64,000 bases of DNA from Chloroflexota bacterium (GCA_025699005.1 JAILWI010000003.1:297993-361992); one strand, 5' to 3'; shown: positions 8,929-19,107, numbered from the stretch's first letter. Translations and numbers: made by a program. The notes: generated by a model from the letters alone, not told the origin.

Positions 8929-9995
8929 ACGCGGTTGAGGAAGTCGCGTCCGCGTTCGCGAATCACGTGATCGGCGAAGCGCTCCCCAGCCGCGTACTGC
9001 TCCATCTTCAGATCGAGGCCGGTCAGGCGCATGATCGCGCGCTCCATCGCCCCGCGACGCTCGCCGCGGCGCTCGAAGCGATCGTGGAGCTCGCGGAATC
9101 CGGGCAGGATCCGGGCGCCGGCCGCATTCATGACGTGGTTCGAATAGCCCTCGAGCAGGGACATGAGCGCCTGGGTCCGGTTGAACGTCTCGCGCTGGGC
9201 GGGCGTGAGGATGCGCTCGATCCAGTGGCCCTCACCGCCGGCGATCGCCTCACGGACGCGACCCATCAGCCCGCCGGATTCGGCGGCCAGCTGCTCGACC
9301 GTCTCGGCCACGAGCCCGCTGAAGTAGGGCCGCAGCCAGGCATGCGCCTCGAACTCGAAGGCGTGGGTCGCTTCATGGAGGGCGATGAACGTGCGGAACT
9401 CGTCCCGCGGTACGCGCAGGGCGGCCGCCGTGGCAACGATGTTCGGCTCCACGAAGTGAAGCCGGCCGCGGGTCGGGCCGGCGGCCAGCAGGCTCACGTC
9501 GTACTGTCCGAGCACCTTGCGCCCGAGGAACGCGAGCATGAAGCCGAGCTGCTGGTTGCCGATCGTGCGGTTGACCCAGCGCGACACCGCGCGACCGGCG
9601 GTGTCGGGGCCGCGCTGCTGATCGAGGATCGTCTGCTCGACGCGCTCGAACAGGATGCGGAACGTCGCGAGGTTCATGTCGACCCACCCGAGCCGATCCA
9701 CCACGGCGGGCGTCTCGAGGGCCTCGGGAAGATCCGATCCGATCTCCTCGGCCACGATCGGCTCGATGCGCAGCAGCGTGGCCCGGTAGAAGGCCTCCGC
9801 CTCGGCCCGCTGCGCAGCGGGAATCGGCGCCGCCGCCTCTCCGAGGCGCTGGTGGGCAATGCTGCGGACCTTCTCCCAGTCGATCAGGCGAGGACCGGTG
9901 CGACGCATGATCTCGCGGGACGCGACGCTGGCGCCGAAGGCGAGCAGGCCGCCGACGAGGATCCCCGCCCCGAGGCGTGTGGTGTGACGTGACAT
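8841..9995 (-). CDS. Zinc-dependent metalloprotease of the DUF2342 / F420-biosynthesis-associated zincin family
   Basis: FIALHEATHAFEFEAHAWLRPYF zincin motif; VEQLAAESGGL..EGHWIERIL. Confidence 0.8.
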   Translation of the reverse strand: MSRHTTRLGAGILVGGLLAFGASVASREIMRRTGPRLIDWEKVRSIAHQRLGEAAAPIPAAQRAEAEAFYRATLLRIEPIVAEEIGSDLPEALETPAVVDRLGWVDMNLATFRILFERVEQTILDQQRGPDTAGRAVSRWVNRTIGNQQLGFMLAFLGRKVLGQYDVSLLAAGPTRGRLHFVEPNIVATAAALRVPRDEFRTFIALHEATHAFEFEAHAWLRPYFSGLVAETVEQLAAESGGLMGRVREAIAGGEGHWIERILTPAQRETFNRTQALMSLLEGYSNHVMNAAGARILPGFRELHDRFERRGERRGAMERAIMRLTGLDLKMEQYAAGERFADHVIRERGRDFLNRVWTGPEQLPTLDEIRDPESWIVRIEGMTS

Positions 9996-10000
9996 CGTGC

Positions 10001-10855
10001 TCAGTCTAGGGGAATGGCGGCCGGCGCCTCGATCCGGACGACTTCGACCGGCGGCAGCGCATCGCCGAATAGCCGCGTTGCGACCGAGAGGAACGCGTCC
10101 GCGTCGCCCGTCGTCGCCACGCGGTGGTGGACGGCGCCTCCCGGGCCCGAACGGCCGCCGATGGCGTCGAGCAGGTCTTCGACGGCGAGCGCCGTGGTGA
10201 ATGCCGAGTCGACGACCGAGACACCCGGCCCGACGAGCCGCTCGATCACCGGTCGCAGGAGCGGGTAGTGCGTGCAGCCGAGCAGCAGCGTGTCGATCTC
10301 GGGTGTTGCGACGAGCATCGGCTCGATGTAGGCACGCAGCACGGACTCCGCGCGCCGGCCCTCGAGGATGCCCGCCTCCACCATCGGGACGAGCTCCGGG
10401 CAGGCCAGCTGGCTGACGTGGGTCGCCGGCGCCGCCTCGACGATCGCATCGGGGTAGGCGCGTGACTCGACGGTCCCTGCCGTCGCGATGACCCCCACAT
10501 GCGCGCTGCGCGTTGCCGAGGCGGCGGCCACCGCGCCGGGCCGCACGACGCCGATGACGGGGACGGCCGAGCGCTCGCGGACGTCCTCCAGGGCGCGTGC
10601 TGTCGCGGTGTTGCAGGCGAGGACGAGCAGCTTGACGTCCTGGGCGAGGAGCCAGTCGACCGCCTCGATCGTGAACCGACGGACCTCGTCGGCCGGGCGT
10701 GGCCCGTATGGCGTGCGCGCGTTGTCACCCAGGTAGATCGTCGACTCGGCGGGCAGGCGGCGGTGGAGCTCCGAGAGCACCGTGAGGCCGCCGACGCCCG
10801 AGTCGAAGATGCCGATCGGCCGCTGATCGGTTCGATCGGGGCGCGAATCGCTCAG
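10001..10855 (-). CDS. murI: Glutamate racemase
   Basis: PIGIFDSGVGGLTVLSEL, YLGDNARTPYG, LVLACNTATA, LLLGCTHYPLL; start approximate, non-ATG near 10850. Confidence 0.92.
   Translation of the reverse strand: MSDSRPDRTDQRPIGIFDSGVGGLTVLSELHRRLPAESTIYLGDNARTPYGPRPADEVRRFTIEAVDWLLAQDVKLLVLACNTATARALEDVRERSAVPVIGVVRPGAVAAASATRSAHVGVIATAGTVESRAYPDAIVEAAPATHVSQLACPELVPMVEAGILEGRRAESVLRAYIEPMLVATPEIDTLLLGCTHYPLLRPVIERLVGPGVSVVDSAFTTALAVEDLLDAIGGRSGPGGAVHHRVATTGDADAFLSVATRLFGDALPPVEVVRIEAPAAIPLD
10003..10008 (-). promoter_or_regulatory. Candidate -10 (TAGACT) 7 nt from start of DUF2342 gene
   Basis: TAGACT-gagcacg-ATG on minus strand; overlaps the murI 3' end. Confidence 0.4.
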
Positions 10856-12000
10856 CGTTTCACCAGGCTGGGCGCGCGGTCGCGCAGGTGGGAGGCCATC
10901 GAATCGGCGATGGCGCGCACGCCACGCGAGATCGGCGCATCGGGGTCGGACGAGACGAAGGCCAGGCCCTCGTTGTTCGACTGGAGCACGAGCCGGCCGT
11001 CGGACACGATCTCGTAGTCGATCGAGGCGCCGAGCGCCTGCTCGACATCGGCCTTGTCGAAGCCTCCCGACGCATCGGATCGGTTGAGGACCGTCGTCAG
11101 CTTCGACGCCGGATAGCCGATGGCGGAGAACGTCTCCGCCGACATGGCGAGGCTGCGGATCGCCATCGAGTCGTAGGTGAGCACCTGGAGGATGAGGTCC
11201 GCAGAGTCGAGGAACACGAGCACGTCGTCGGACAGCGCGGCCCGGGTGTCGATGATCACGAACTCGTACACCTGTCGGAGCAGCGAGAGCACCTTCTCGA
11301 TGTCGCGGGTCGTGATCATCTCCGCCATCTCGACCCGTGGCGGAGCGAGGAGGATGTCGATCCCCGACGGGTCGCGCCACGCGACGTCGGCGAGGTCGGA
11401 GTCGCGGATCCGGTCGGTCGGCAGGTTGACGATGCTCGGCGCCACGGCCGGCACGCGGAGCAGGCCGCGCAGGTCGCTGAACTGGAGCGACCCGTCGACC
11501 AGGCACACCTTGTGGTTCTCGCCCAGGGCGACCGCCAGGTTGTAGGCGAGGGTCGTGCGTCCGACCCCGCCCTTCGGGCTGAAGAGGCTGACGACGAGCG
11601 ACCCGCTGCGCTCCGACTCGACGGCGCGTGTCTCGGCCACCTTGCGGATGAGGGTCGTGAGGTCGAAGCCGGTGAACGGCATCTTCAGCACGGCGTCGAT
11701 GCCGCGCTCGCGGTCCTCGCTCACCGGGTTCTGCGGCACGGTCAGCATGACGATGCCGACCTGGGGCTCGGATCGGCGCACCTGCTCGGCGACCTGGTGC
11801 CCGCTCACCCGGCCCTGGAGCAGGGCATCCACGATCACGACATCGGGCCGCATCTCGGTCACGGCACCCACCGCGCGGTCACCGGCGGTGACCACGTCGA
11901 GCATCTTGATCTGCGACTGCGCCTGGAGGAGCGATCGCACGTGGGAGGCGACCTGGGGGACGTCCTCCACCACCAGGAGCCGGATCTGTTCGCCTGCCAT
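10852..12000 (-). CDS. CpaE/TadZ-like protein: receiver-like domain plus MinD/ParA ATPase
   Basis: RLLVVEDVPQVASHV..., SLFSPKGGVGRTTLAYNLAVAL, VYEFVIIDTRAALSDDVL; SD GGTAAGGG upstream of start. Confidence 0.85.
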   Translation of the reverse strand: MAGEQIRLLVVEDVPQVASHVRSLLQAQSQIKMLDVVTAGDRAVGAVTEMRPDVVIVDALLQGRVSGHQVAEQVRRSEPQVGIVMLTVPQNPVSEDRERGIDAVLKMPFTGFDLTTLIRKVAETRAVESERSGSLVVSLFSPKGGVGRTTLAYNLAVALGENHKVCLVDGSLQFSDLRGLLRVPAVAPSIVNLPTDRIRDSDLADVAWRDPSGIDILLAPPRVEMAEMITTRDIEKVLSLLRQVYEFVIIDTRAALSDDVLVFLDSADLILQVLTYDSMAIRSLAMSAETFSAIGYPASKLTTVLNRSDASGGFDKADVEQALGASIDYEIVSDGRLVLQSNNEGLAFVSSDPDAPISRGVRAIADSMASHLRDRAPSLVKR

Positions 12001-12019
12001 CCCTTACCTTTCGCCGAGC

Positions 12020-12818
12020 TCAGGTCGCCGGCCGCGCGACGACGATGCAGCGATCGCTGTCCGTGTCGAGCGGATCCAGGTCGTGCGACCCGAGCACCGC
12101 CTCGACCTCGAGCCCCGCCTCCTCGGCGAGAGCAGCGAGCGCCGCAGCAGATGGATACCAGAGCCGGAAGCTGGCCGGCAGCCGCGATATCGTACCATCG
12201 GCCCGGACCACGTCCGTGAGGGTGCTGTAGGCCACGCGCAGGCCCTCGGGCACCTCGTTTCGCACGAGCCGGCTTCGTCGCACGATCCGCCGGTCCCCCG
12301 CCTGCTTCTCCCAATCCACGCTCAGGGGAAGGTCGTGCGGCGGGAGCCCGCCGGGTCCCAGGGTATCGACGATGACCACGCCGCCGCGGTCGAGCAGCCG
12401 GCGCGCCGCGGTCAGGGCGCGCACGGCGTCCTCGGGCCCGTCGAGGTGCGCGATCACGCCCGACAGCACGGCAAGAGCGAAGCGATCCTTCCGCGCCACT
12501 CCACGGACGTCCGCCTCCACCAGCTCGATCCGTCCATCCGCGCGAGCCTTCGCCAGGGCAGGGTGGACGCCGATGCGCGCCTCCGCGCGCTCGAGGAGCG
12601 CGGCGGAGCCATCGACGCCGACGATCCGCTCCGCGCCTCCAGCCAGGAACGACTCGAAGAGGCGACCGGAGCCACATCCCAGGTCGATGACGGCACCGCC
12701 CTGGCGTCGGGCCATCTCGCGGTAGAAGGCGAAATCCTCGACGATCGCGTCGTGCTCGAGGTCGTAGATCTCGGCCAGGGCCGCCTCGTCGGCCGGCTGA
12801 CCGGCCAGGATGTCGCTC
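12020..12818 (-). CDS. Class I SAM-dependent methyltransferase
   Basis: AVIDLGCGSGRLFESFLAGGAERIVGVDGS...; start approximate (non-ATG), overlaps end of M20 gene. Confidence 0.8.
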
Positions 12819-14016
12819 AGTCCGCAGCCCTCCGGCCGCCCCCCTGCTCGCGCAGCTCGGCCCATGCCCGTTCCACGAGCTCCGGCTGCTCGATGAGCTC
12901 CACGGCCGTGGCCGCCAGGATCCGAATCGCGCGGGGCAGCATCGCGTCCCCGTCCGGACCGCCGGCGGCATCGGCGAACTCGTGCGAGTGGCCCGGCGTG
13001 CCGCTCGGGGCGATCGAGAGATACGGGTGGATCGTCGGCACCTCGTGGCTCACGTTCGCCATGTCCGTGCTGCCCGCGTTCGGGTCGACCGGGTCCTCCT
13101 CGATGCCCTCGGTCCCGAGGTGGCGTCGCCAGATCTCGAGCAGGGTCGGGTTGTTCAGCATCGTGCGGCAACGGTTCGCCGGGTCCATCTCGAGCTCGAC
13201 GCTGCACCCGGTGGCGAGTGCCGCCGCCTCAGCCATCGAGCCGAAGCGGTCGATCATGGCGTCGAGGTCCTCGTCGATCGGCGTGCGCACGTACCACGCC
13301 CCGCGGGTGAGGTCCGGGACGACGTTCGGCGCGGCCCCGCCATGGGTGATGATCCCGTGGACTCGCTCGCCGGGCTTGAGGTGCTGGCGCCACTGGGCGA
13401 CCATCGTGTGAAGCAGCACGATCGCGTCGAGCGCATTCTTCCCGAGCCACGGATCGCCGCTGGCATGGGCCAGCTTGCCGTGGAACGTGACGTCGATCTC
13501 GGTCACCGCCAGGCAGAGCGACTCCGCGGCGTTGCTGTCCGACGGATGGATTTGTAGGCAGACGTCGACGTCGGCGAAGAGGCCGGCCCCGATGAGATGC
13601 ACCTTGCCGTTGCCCGCCTCCTCGGCGGGGGTGCCGATGAAGCGGATCTCCCCGGCGAAGGCGCGGCCGAGGACCGATGCGGCGGCGATCGCCGCGGCGG
13701 CGCTCGACGAGCACATGAGGTTGTGGCCGCAGCCGTGCCCGACCTCGGGCAGGGCGTCGTACTCGCCGGCGAAGGCGATGACCGGACCGGGTCGATCGCC
13801 CTGCCAGCGGGCGACGAAGGCGGTCTCGAGGCCGCCGGCCGGGGCGGTGACGTCGAATCCGTGCGACGCGAGGAGCTCGGCGGTCCACGAGGCGGCCTGC
13901 CGCTCCTGGAACGCGATCTCGGGATTGGCGTGCACGCGATGTGAAAGGTCGAGGGCCTCGGGCAGGATCTTCTCAACGGCGGCCGGCAGCCCCTCGTTGA
14001 CACCGATGACGGACAC
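12817..14016 (-). CDS. M20 family amidohydrolase/peptidase (AbgB-like)
   Basis: HRVHANPEIAFQE, GEYDALPEVGHGCGHNLM, GTPAEEAGNGK. Confidence 0.9.
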   Translation of the reverse strand: MSVIGVNEGLPAAVEKILPEALDLSHRVHANPEIAFQERQAASWTAELLASHGFDVTAPAGGLETAFVARWQGDRPGPVIAFAGEYDALPEVGHGCGHNLMCSSSAAAAIAAASVLGRAFAGEIRFIGTPAEEAGNGKVHLIGAGLFADVDVCLQIHPSDSNAAESLCLAVTEIDVTFHGKLAHASGDPWLGKNALDAIVLLHTMVAQWRQHLKPGERVHGIITHGGAAPNVVPDLTRGAWYVRTPIDEDLDAMIDRFGSMAEAAALATGCSVELEMDPANRCRTMLNNPTLLEIWRRHLGTEGIEEDPVDPNAGSTDMANVSHEVPTIHPYLSIAPSGTPGHSHEFADAAGGPDGDAMLPRAIRILAATAVELIEQPELVERAWAELREQGGGRRAAD

Positions 14017-14028
14017 GCGGTCCTCCAG

Positions 14029-14430
14029 CTAGCGGTCGCGTCGCGAGAGGAACCACTCGACGACGGCGGCCAGGATGACGACGAAGATGGTGATCGGAAC
14101 GCTGAGCGCCCCACCGAGCCGCAGGCCCGCCAGCGCCGCCAGCACGAGGCCGACGAGCACGCCGCGTCGAGCCGCTCGCGTCCAGGCGCCACGATAGACG
14201 ATGCGACGCCGCGCGAGGACCTCGCCGAGGAACGCGAACGGCGTGACAATCAGCGCCGCCGACACCGAGGCCAGGCCGACGACGAGCGTCCGGTTCTGGG
14301 CAGCATCGGGACACGGCTGGGCGAGCGTCTCAGCGGGGCAGGCCCGACCGGCGATGGCCACGAGGATCACGCCGGCGAGGACGCCGAGCAGCAGGAGCGC
14401 CGCCACCGCGGCCCGGTCGCGTCCGCTCAC
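14029..14430 (-). CDS. Small membrane protein, hypothetical
   Basis: 133 aa with several hydrophobic segments; stop abuts flanking genes. Confidence 0.6.
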   Translation of the reverse strand: MSGRDRAAVAALLLLGVLAGVILVAIAGRACPAETLAQPCPDAAQNRTLVVGLASVSAALIVTPFAFLGEVLARRRIVYRGAWTRAARRGVLVGLVLAALAGLRLGGALSVPITIFVVILAAVVEWFLSRRDR

Positions 14431-17400
14431 CGCGCGGCGTCGGGGCAGATCTCCCGGAACGGGCAGTACCCGCAGCGCATGGCGCTGGGGGTCGCTTCGA
14501 AGCGACCCGCCCGGATCCCGGTGGCGGCCTCGGTCAGCTTCTCCTGCGCCTTTTCGAGGCGCTTCTCGGTCGGTCCTGCCCGTCCGGTGACGCCCGAATC
14601 CAGGAAGTGGAGTGCGAGCTCATCCGGCAGCGAACCGGTCTCCGCCTCGTGAGCGAGCGCGTAGATCGAGAGCTGGAGCGAATCCTTGGCGCGGCGGTTC
14701 GCCGTCGCGAGATCGCGCACGTCGCTCGACTTGTAGTCGGTGATGACGACGCGTCCGGCCTCGTCCCGGTCGACCCGGTCGTAGCGGCCGCGAAGCCGAT
14801 CGGGCCCGAACGCAACCGTGAAGTCGCGCTCGACGGCGATCGGGCGGGCGGGGTCGCGCTGCTGGTCGTGCCAGAACCGTTCGATCGTCTCATGGGCCGC
14901 CGCTCGGCGCGCCTCCTCGTGCTGACGGGTGAGGAACCCGACCGACTCCCAGTTCGCATCGAGCACGGCGTGGAGCGCCTCGAGCTCCATCGGCTCGCCG
15001 TTCATCTGCCGCCGATGGAAAGCCTGGACCGCAGCGTGGAGGGCGCGCCCGTAGACCATCTGGTGCGAGGCAGGTGTCGGAATGCGCACGACGTGCCCGT
15101 ACCGGTAGCGCGCCGGGCAGTCGAGGTAGTCGTTGATCTGCCCGAAGCTCAGGCGCAGCGGCCGATCGCCGATGGAGGGCCGCGGGCTCGCCGGCGCGGG
15201 CGATGTCGGTGAGGCCTCGTGCCGAGCGAGCTGGTCGAGGAGCGCGGGGCGGACGGTATCGGCCGGCGTGGCCGGTGGCAGATCGAGCGCCTCGGCGACG
15301 AAGCGGCTCATCCCACGCGTCCGCCGCCCGCCATAGTCCTGCGCTGCGGACAGGACGAGCTCCTCCCGCGCCCGGGTCATGCCGACGTAGAAGAGGCGCC
15401 GCTCCTCGGCGACATGCTGGTCGGCCGCGGGTGCGGCGGCGCTGACCAGCGATTCGGGCAGCTCGAGCGCATCGCGGCGCTCACGCCCCGGGAAGCGGTC
15501 GTCGGCCAGCCCGACCAGGAAGACGACCCCGAACTCGAGGCCCTTGGCCTTGTGCAGCGTGAGTACGTGGACCGCATCGCCCTCGTCGGGCTCGACGTCG
15601 GCGGTCGAGGGATCGTCGCCGGTCTCGATCAGGGTGTCGAGCTGGGCGACGAGGAACGGCAGCCGGTCGTCGCGCAGCAGGGCGCCCTGGCGCCGCACGA
15701 TCTCGAAGAAGCGCGCCACGTTGGCGAGCCGCTCGTCGCCGGTCTCCCGCGCCTCCTGTGCCAGCCGCGCCAGCCAGCCGGAGCTCGAGATGAAGTGATA
15801 GAGCAGCTCGCCACTGCTGCGCTCGGTGCTCATCGCGCGATGCGCCTCGAGGCTGCCGAGCAGGCGCTGGACGACCTCGATGGCGCGGGCGCCGAATGGC
15901 GAGCGCTCGGGATCGGCGACGGCATCCGCAAGCGCCACCGCCAGGCTGCTGCGGCGCCGGCGTGCCTGCGTCAGGGCAAGCGTCACGTCCGACGCGGCGA
16001 GGCCGAAGATCTCGCTGGTGGCCAGGTCGTAGAGGCTGACCGAGTCGTCCGGGTCGTTGGCTGCGCGAAGGAAGCTGATGAGGACGCGAACCTCCGGCTG
16101 GCGGTACAGCCCAGCCGTGCCGCTGAAGCGCCACGGGATGCGCGCCATGTTCAGCGCGCGCAGGTACGGATCCGCGTCGCGGTTGCCGCGCACGAGGATG
16201 GCGTGATCCCCCGGTCGGCGGCCGGCACGCAGCGAGGCGGCGATCCGATCGGCGACTGCATCGGCCTCGTCCGAACCCGTTGCGAAGGTGAGGACCTCGA
16301 TCGGTCCCGCCGACGGCTCGGGGCGGTCGAACCGGACTCGCGCCCGGAGTCGCTTGTCGAGCCCCTCGCGCGACTCGAGACGGTCCGGGTCGTTGTGCGA
16401 GATGAGCCGATGCGCCGCGTCGAGGATCGGCTGGCGGCTGCGGTAGTTGTCGACCAGCACGACGCTCGTGGCCTTCGGGTAGGCGTCCCGGAAGCCGAGG
16501 ATGTTGCCGAGGGCGGCGCCGCGGAAGCGGTAGATGCTCTGGTCGTCGTCCCCCACCACCGTGACGTTGCCGTGCGGCTCGGCGAGAAGTCGCACGATCT
16601 CCCACTGGGCGTGGTTGGTGTCCTGGAACTCGTCGACGAGGATGTATCGGAAGCGCTCGCGCTCCTCCGCGAGGACGGCGGGATGGTCCCGGAGCAGCCG
16701 CAGCGCGAGCCCGACCTGGTCGCCGAAGTCGAGCCGATCGGTGCGCCGCATGAGCTGCTCGTACGCCTGGTACGTCGCCGCCAGCTCCGCGTGGCGCGAC
16801 GCCTCCTCGGCCAGCGCCTCGTTCTCGGGAGCGGCCGCGGCACGCTCGGCCAGCTCCCCGGCGGCGGCGAGGTAGGCATCCGGGCCGATGTCGTCGTCGC
16901 GCAGACGCGAGATGAGCGTGACGAGCGCGGACAGGAAGCGCGTCGGGTCGCCGAGCGGCCGGTATCGGTCGAGCGGCAGCTCGAACAGGTGCTCGCGGAG
17001 GAGGATGATCTGCTCGGCGCGCGACAGGACCGTCGAGCGGTCCGAGAGTCCGGCCTCGAGCGCGTGCTCGCGCAGGAGGCGGTCGCCGAACGCGTGGAAC
17101 GTGCTGATCTCGGCGTCGGTCTGGCCATACGGCACGAGCCGATCCACCCGCTCGACCATCTCGGCCGCGGCGCGATCGGTGAACGTGAGGGCCAGGATCT
17201 CCGACGGCAGGGCTCGCTTCTCGGCGATGAGCCAGGCGATGCGGCGGGTGATCACCGTGGTCTTGCCGGTCCCGGCGCCGGCGACGATGAGGAGCGGGCC
17301 CTCCCCGTGCGTCACGGCCTTGCGCTGGCGCGCGGTCAGGTCGGCGAGGAGCGGCGGCTGGATGCGGAGGTGCGGCCGACGGGGTCGCGGAGCCGGCGTC

Positions 17401-17480
17401 AGCTCCTCGAAGAACGGGAGCTGGTCTGGCGACGGCACGACCGGTGGCATTTCGTCGATGGTAACGGAGGACTGGGTCAC
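14427..17480 (-). CDS. UvrD/Rep-family helicase fused to PD-(D/E)XK nuclease with AddB/Cas4-like Cys arrangement
   Basis: LIVAGAGTGKTTVITRRIAWLI, LVDEFQDTNHAQ, VVGDDDQSIYRFRGA, VHVLTLHKAKGLEF; C-terminal RYDRVDRDEAGRVVITDYKSSD; Cys in YLDCPARY and RCGYCPFREICP. Confidence 0.9.
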   Translation of the reverse strand: MTQSSVTIDEMPPVVPSPDQLPFFEELTPAPRPRRPHLRIQPPLLADLTARQRKAVTHGEGPLLIVAGAGTGKTTVITRRIAWLIAEKRALPSEILALTFTDRAAAEMVERVDRLVPYGQTDAEISTFHAFGDRLLREHALEAGLSDRSTVLSRAEQIILLREHLFELPLDRYRPLGDPTRFLSALVTLISRLRDDDIGPDAYLAAAGELAERAAAAPENEALAEEASRHAELAATYQAYEQLMRRTDRLDFGDQVGLALRLLRDHPAVLAEERERFRYILVDEFQDTNHAQWEIVRLLAEPHGNVTVVGDDDQSIYRFRGAALGNILGFRDAYPKATSVVLVDNYRSRQPILDAAHRLISHNDPDRLESREGLDKRLRARVRFDRPEPSAGPIEVLTFATGSDEADAVADRIAASLRAGRRPGDHAILVRGNRDADPYLRALNMARIPWRFSGTAGLYRQPEVRVLISFLRAANDPDDSVSLYDLATSEIFGLAASDVTLALTQARRRRSSLAVALADAVADPERSPFGARAIEVVQRLLGSLEAHRAMSTERSSGELLYHFISSSGWLARLAQEARETGDERLANVARFFEIVRRQGALLRDDRLPFLVAQLDTLIETGDDPSTADVEPDEGDAVHVLTLHKAKGLEFGVVFLVGLADDRFPGRERRDALELPESLVSAAAPAADQHVAEERRLFYVGMTRAREELVLSAAQDYGGRRTRGMSRFVAEALDLPPATPADTVRPALLDQLARHEASPTSPAPASPRPSIGDRPLRLSFGQINDYLDCPARYRYGHVVRIPTPASHQMVYGRALHAAVQAFHRRQMNGEPMELEALHAVLDANWESVGFLTRQHEEARRAAAHETIERFWHDQQRDPARPIAVERDFTVAFGPDRLRGRYDRVDRDEAGRVVITDYKSSDVRDLATANRRAKDSLQLSIYALAHEAETGSLPDELALHFLDSGVTGRAGPTEKRLEKAQEKLTEAATGIRAGRFEATPSAMRCGYCPFREICPDAAR

Positions 17481-17498
17481 TCCGTGGTTATCGCTCGC

Positions 17499-18164
17499 TT
17501 ATCGGACAGCTCGCCTGTCGCGCTGGCTCCGCGGCCGGTAGCGGGGCCGATGCCCGGGATGGTCGCCCTGGCCTGCCGCGGCGAGGATCGCCTCCGCGTG
17601 CCGGCGTGACGTGTGCAGCTCGTCGCGAACTCGGGCGACGCTGGCCGCGCGGCCCATGCCCTCGACGCGGACCCGGAGGGCGCTCCACACGTCGGCCGGG
17701 TAGTCGATGCCGGGCGCGATCTGCCGCAGCTGTCCCGCCGAGCGCAGCTGGTCGATGATCGTCGGCGGGATGCCCAGGCGTCCCGCGATCCCGTCGACCC
17801 GCGGGGGTGCCGCGCCGGCCGAGCGCAGGCCGTCGAGCAGGGTCGTGACCTTGGCGGCCATCTCCGGGTCGATGCCCGGCTTCGCATCGGCGAGACGGAT
17901 CCGGCGCCCGGTCCGCGTCAGCTTTCCCTTCGTCACGAGGTCGTCGATCACGCGCCGCAGATCGGCCTCCGGCAGATCCAGCTTCCCGCCCCCTCGGTGC
18001 CGCGTCGACGGCTGTCGCTCCGATATCGTCAGCACCCGGGTCACGAGGGCATCCATGCGAAGGTCGACGGCAAGCGGCTGCTCGCGGTGGAATCGTCGAA
18101 GGGCCAGCAGCACGAGTCGTTCGGCGACGTGCCGCTGCTCGGGGTCGATCGCCCCGATCGTCAC
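17499..18164 (-). CDS. Winged-helix protein resembling SelB C-terminal repeats, no GTPase domain
   Basis: ALRRFHREQPLAVDLRMDALVTRVL, GGKLDLPEADLRRVIDDLVTKGKL, IDYPADVWSALRVRV...VARVRDELHTSRRHAEAIL. Confidence 0.55.
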   Translation of the reverse strand: MTIGAIDPEQRHVAERLVLLALRRFHREQPLAVDLRMDALVTRVLTISERQPSTRHRGGGKLDLPEADLRRVIDDLVTKGKLTRTGRRIRLADAKPGIDPEMAAKVTTLLDGLRSAGAAPPRVDGIAGRLGIPPTIIDQLRSAGQLRQIAPGIDYPADVWSALRVRVEGMGRAASVARVRDELHTSRRHAEAILAAAGQGDHPGHRPRYRPRSQRDRRAVR

Positions 18165-18670
18165 GCCGGCCGCGTCCCCTCGACCGCGATGCGGATCGCC
18201 TGGGACTCCTCGTCGGACAGGTTGTGCGGCGACGACCCGTCGGCCACGGGCTTCGCGAAGACCCGCGTGTTCGCCCGACCGTGAAGGCTGCTGATCACGA
18301 TCCCGTCGCGGTCGTCGTCGAGGAGGGCGATCGCGAAGCTCTGGTCGGAGCCCGTGTCGTCGAACGGGTTGAACCGCACGAGGCCGATGTGCTGGAGCGA
18401 GCGCCGCGTCCGCCCCTCGATCGTGGCGTGCAGCGCCTCGATCTCCCGCATCCGCTCGGTGGCGTGGACCGCCTGCTCGGCGCTCCCCACCAGCCGGTCG
18501 TGGAGCGATCCACCCTCTCCGTCTCGCACGAGGTCGCGGTATCGGCGCACGGCGCGACCGAGACGGACGCTCTGCGCCAGGACGACGATGAGCAGGATCA
18601 CGACGAGACCCGCCAGGACACCGAAGGCGAGTGAGAGGTTCTCGGTCAGGAGACGGTCGAAATCGGGCAT
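18161..18670 (-). CDS. DUF4446 family membrane-anchored protein
   Basis: N-terminal TM plus IGLVRFNPFDDTGSDQSFAIALLDDDRDGIVISSLHGR...ESQAIRIA. Confidence 0.85.
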   Translation of the reverse strand: MPDFDRLLTENLSLAFGVLAGLVVILLIVVLAQSVRLGRAVRRYRDLVRDGEGGSLHDRLVGSAEQAVHATERMREIEALHATIEGRTRRSLQHIGLVRFNPFDDTGSDQSFAIALLDDDRDGIVISSLHGRANTRVFAKPVADGSSPHNLSDEESQAIRIAVEGTRPA

Positions 18671-18753
18671 CGAATCGGCGGTATCATAGCGGCCCCGCGG
18701 CCTCCCGCCCGGCCGCGGCCTGCCGTACGACCACGCACGAGAACGAGGAAGCG

Positions 18754-19107
18754 ATGCCCCGCAAAGCCGGAAAGGCCGCCAGCCGAAAGGCACGCCAGCG
18801 CTCCGTCAAGCGAGCCTCGCGTCCGGCATCGGCCCCTGCATCGGCCTCCACGACCGGGCCGTCCCTCGACGCCGATGTCGTTCCGCCGGTCGGGACGCCG
18901 GACGCTCGCGAGGCGGTCTCGCTCGCCCCTCCGCGCCGTACGCCGCCCGCCAGGACACAGGTCGGATCCACGCTCACGAGCAGCGAGCGCGCCGAGTACC
19001 ACTACGTCGAGCGCGACCTGCGCAACATCGCGGTCCTGACGGCCGCGATTGCGGTGCTGCTGTTCGTCGCCTGGCTCGCCTTCTCCGCCATGGGACTCGT
19101 CGGCTAG
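18754..19107 (+). CDS. Small basic protein with C-terminal TM, hypothetical
   Basis: MPRKAGKAASRKARQRSVKRAS...YVERDLRNIAVLTAAIAVLLFVAWLAF. Confidence 0.65.
   Translation: MPRKAGKAASRKARQRSVKRASRPASAPASASTTGPSLDADVVPPVGTPDAREAVSLAPPRRTPPARTQVGSTLTSSERAEYHYVERDLRNIAVLTAAIAVLLFVAWLAFSAMGLVG

Noticed and set aside
15219-17609. 796-aa plus-strand ORF opposite the UvrD-like helicase
   Set aside because: Antisense of conserved helicase motifs; no homologous features seen
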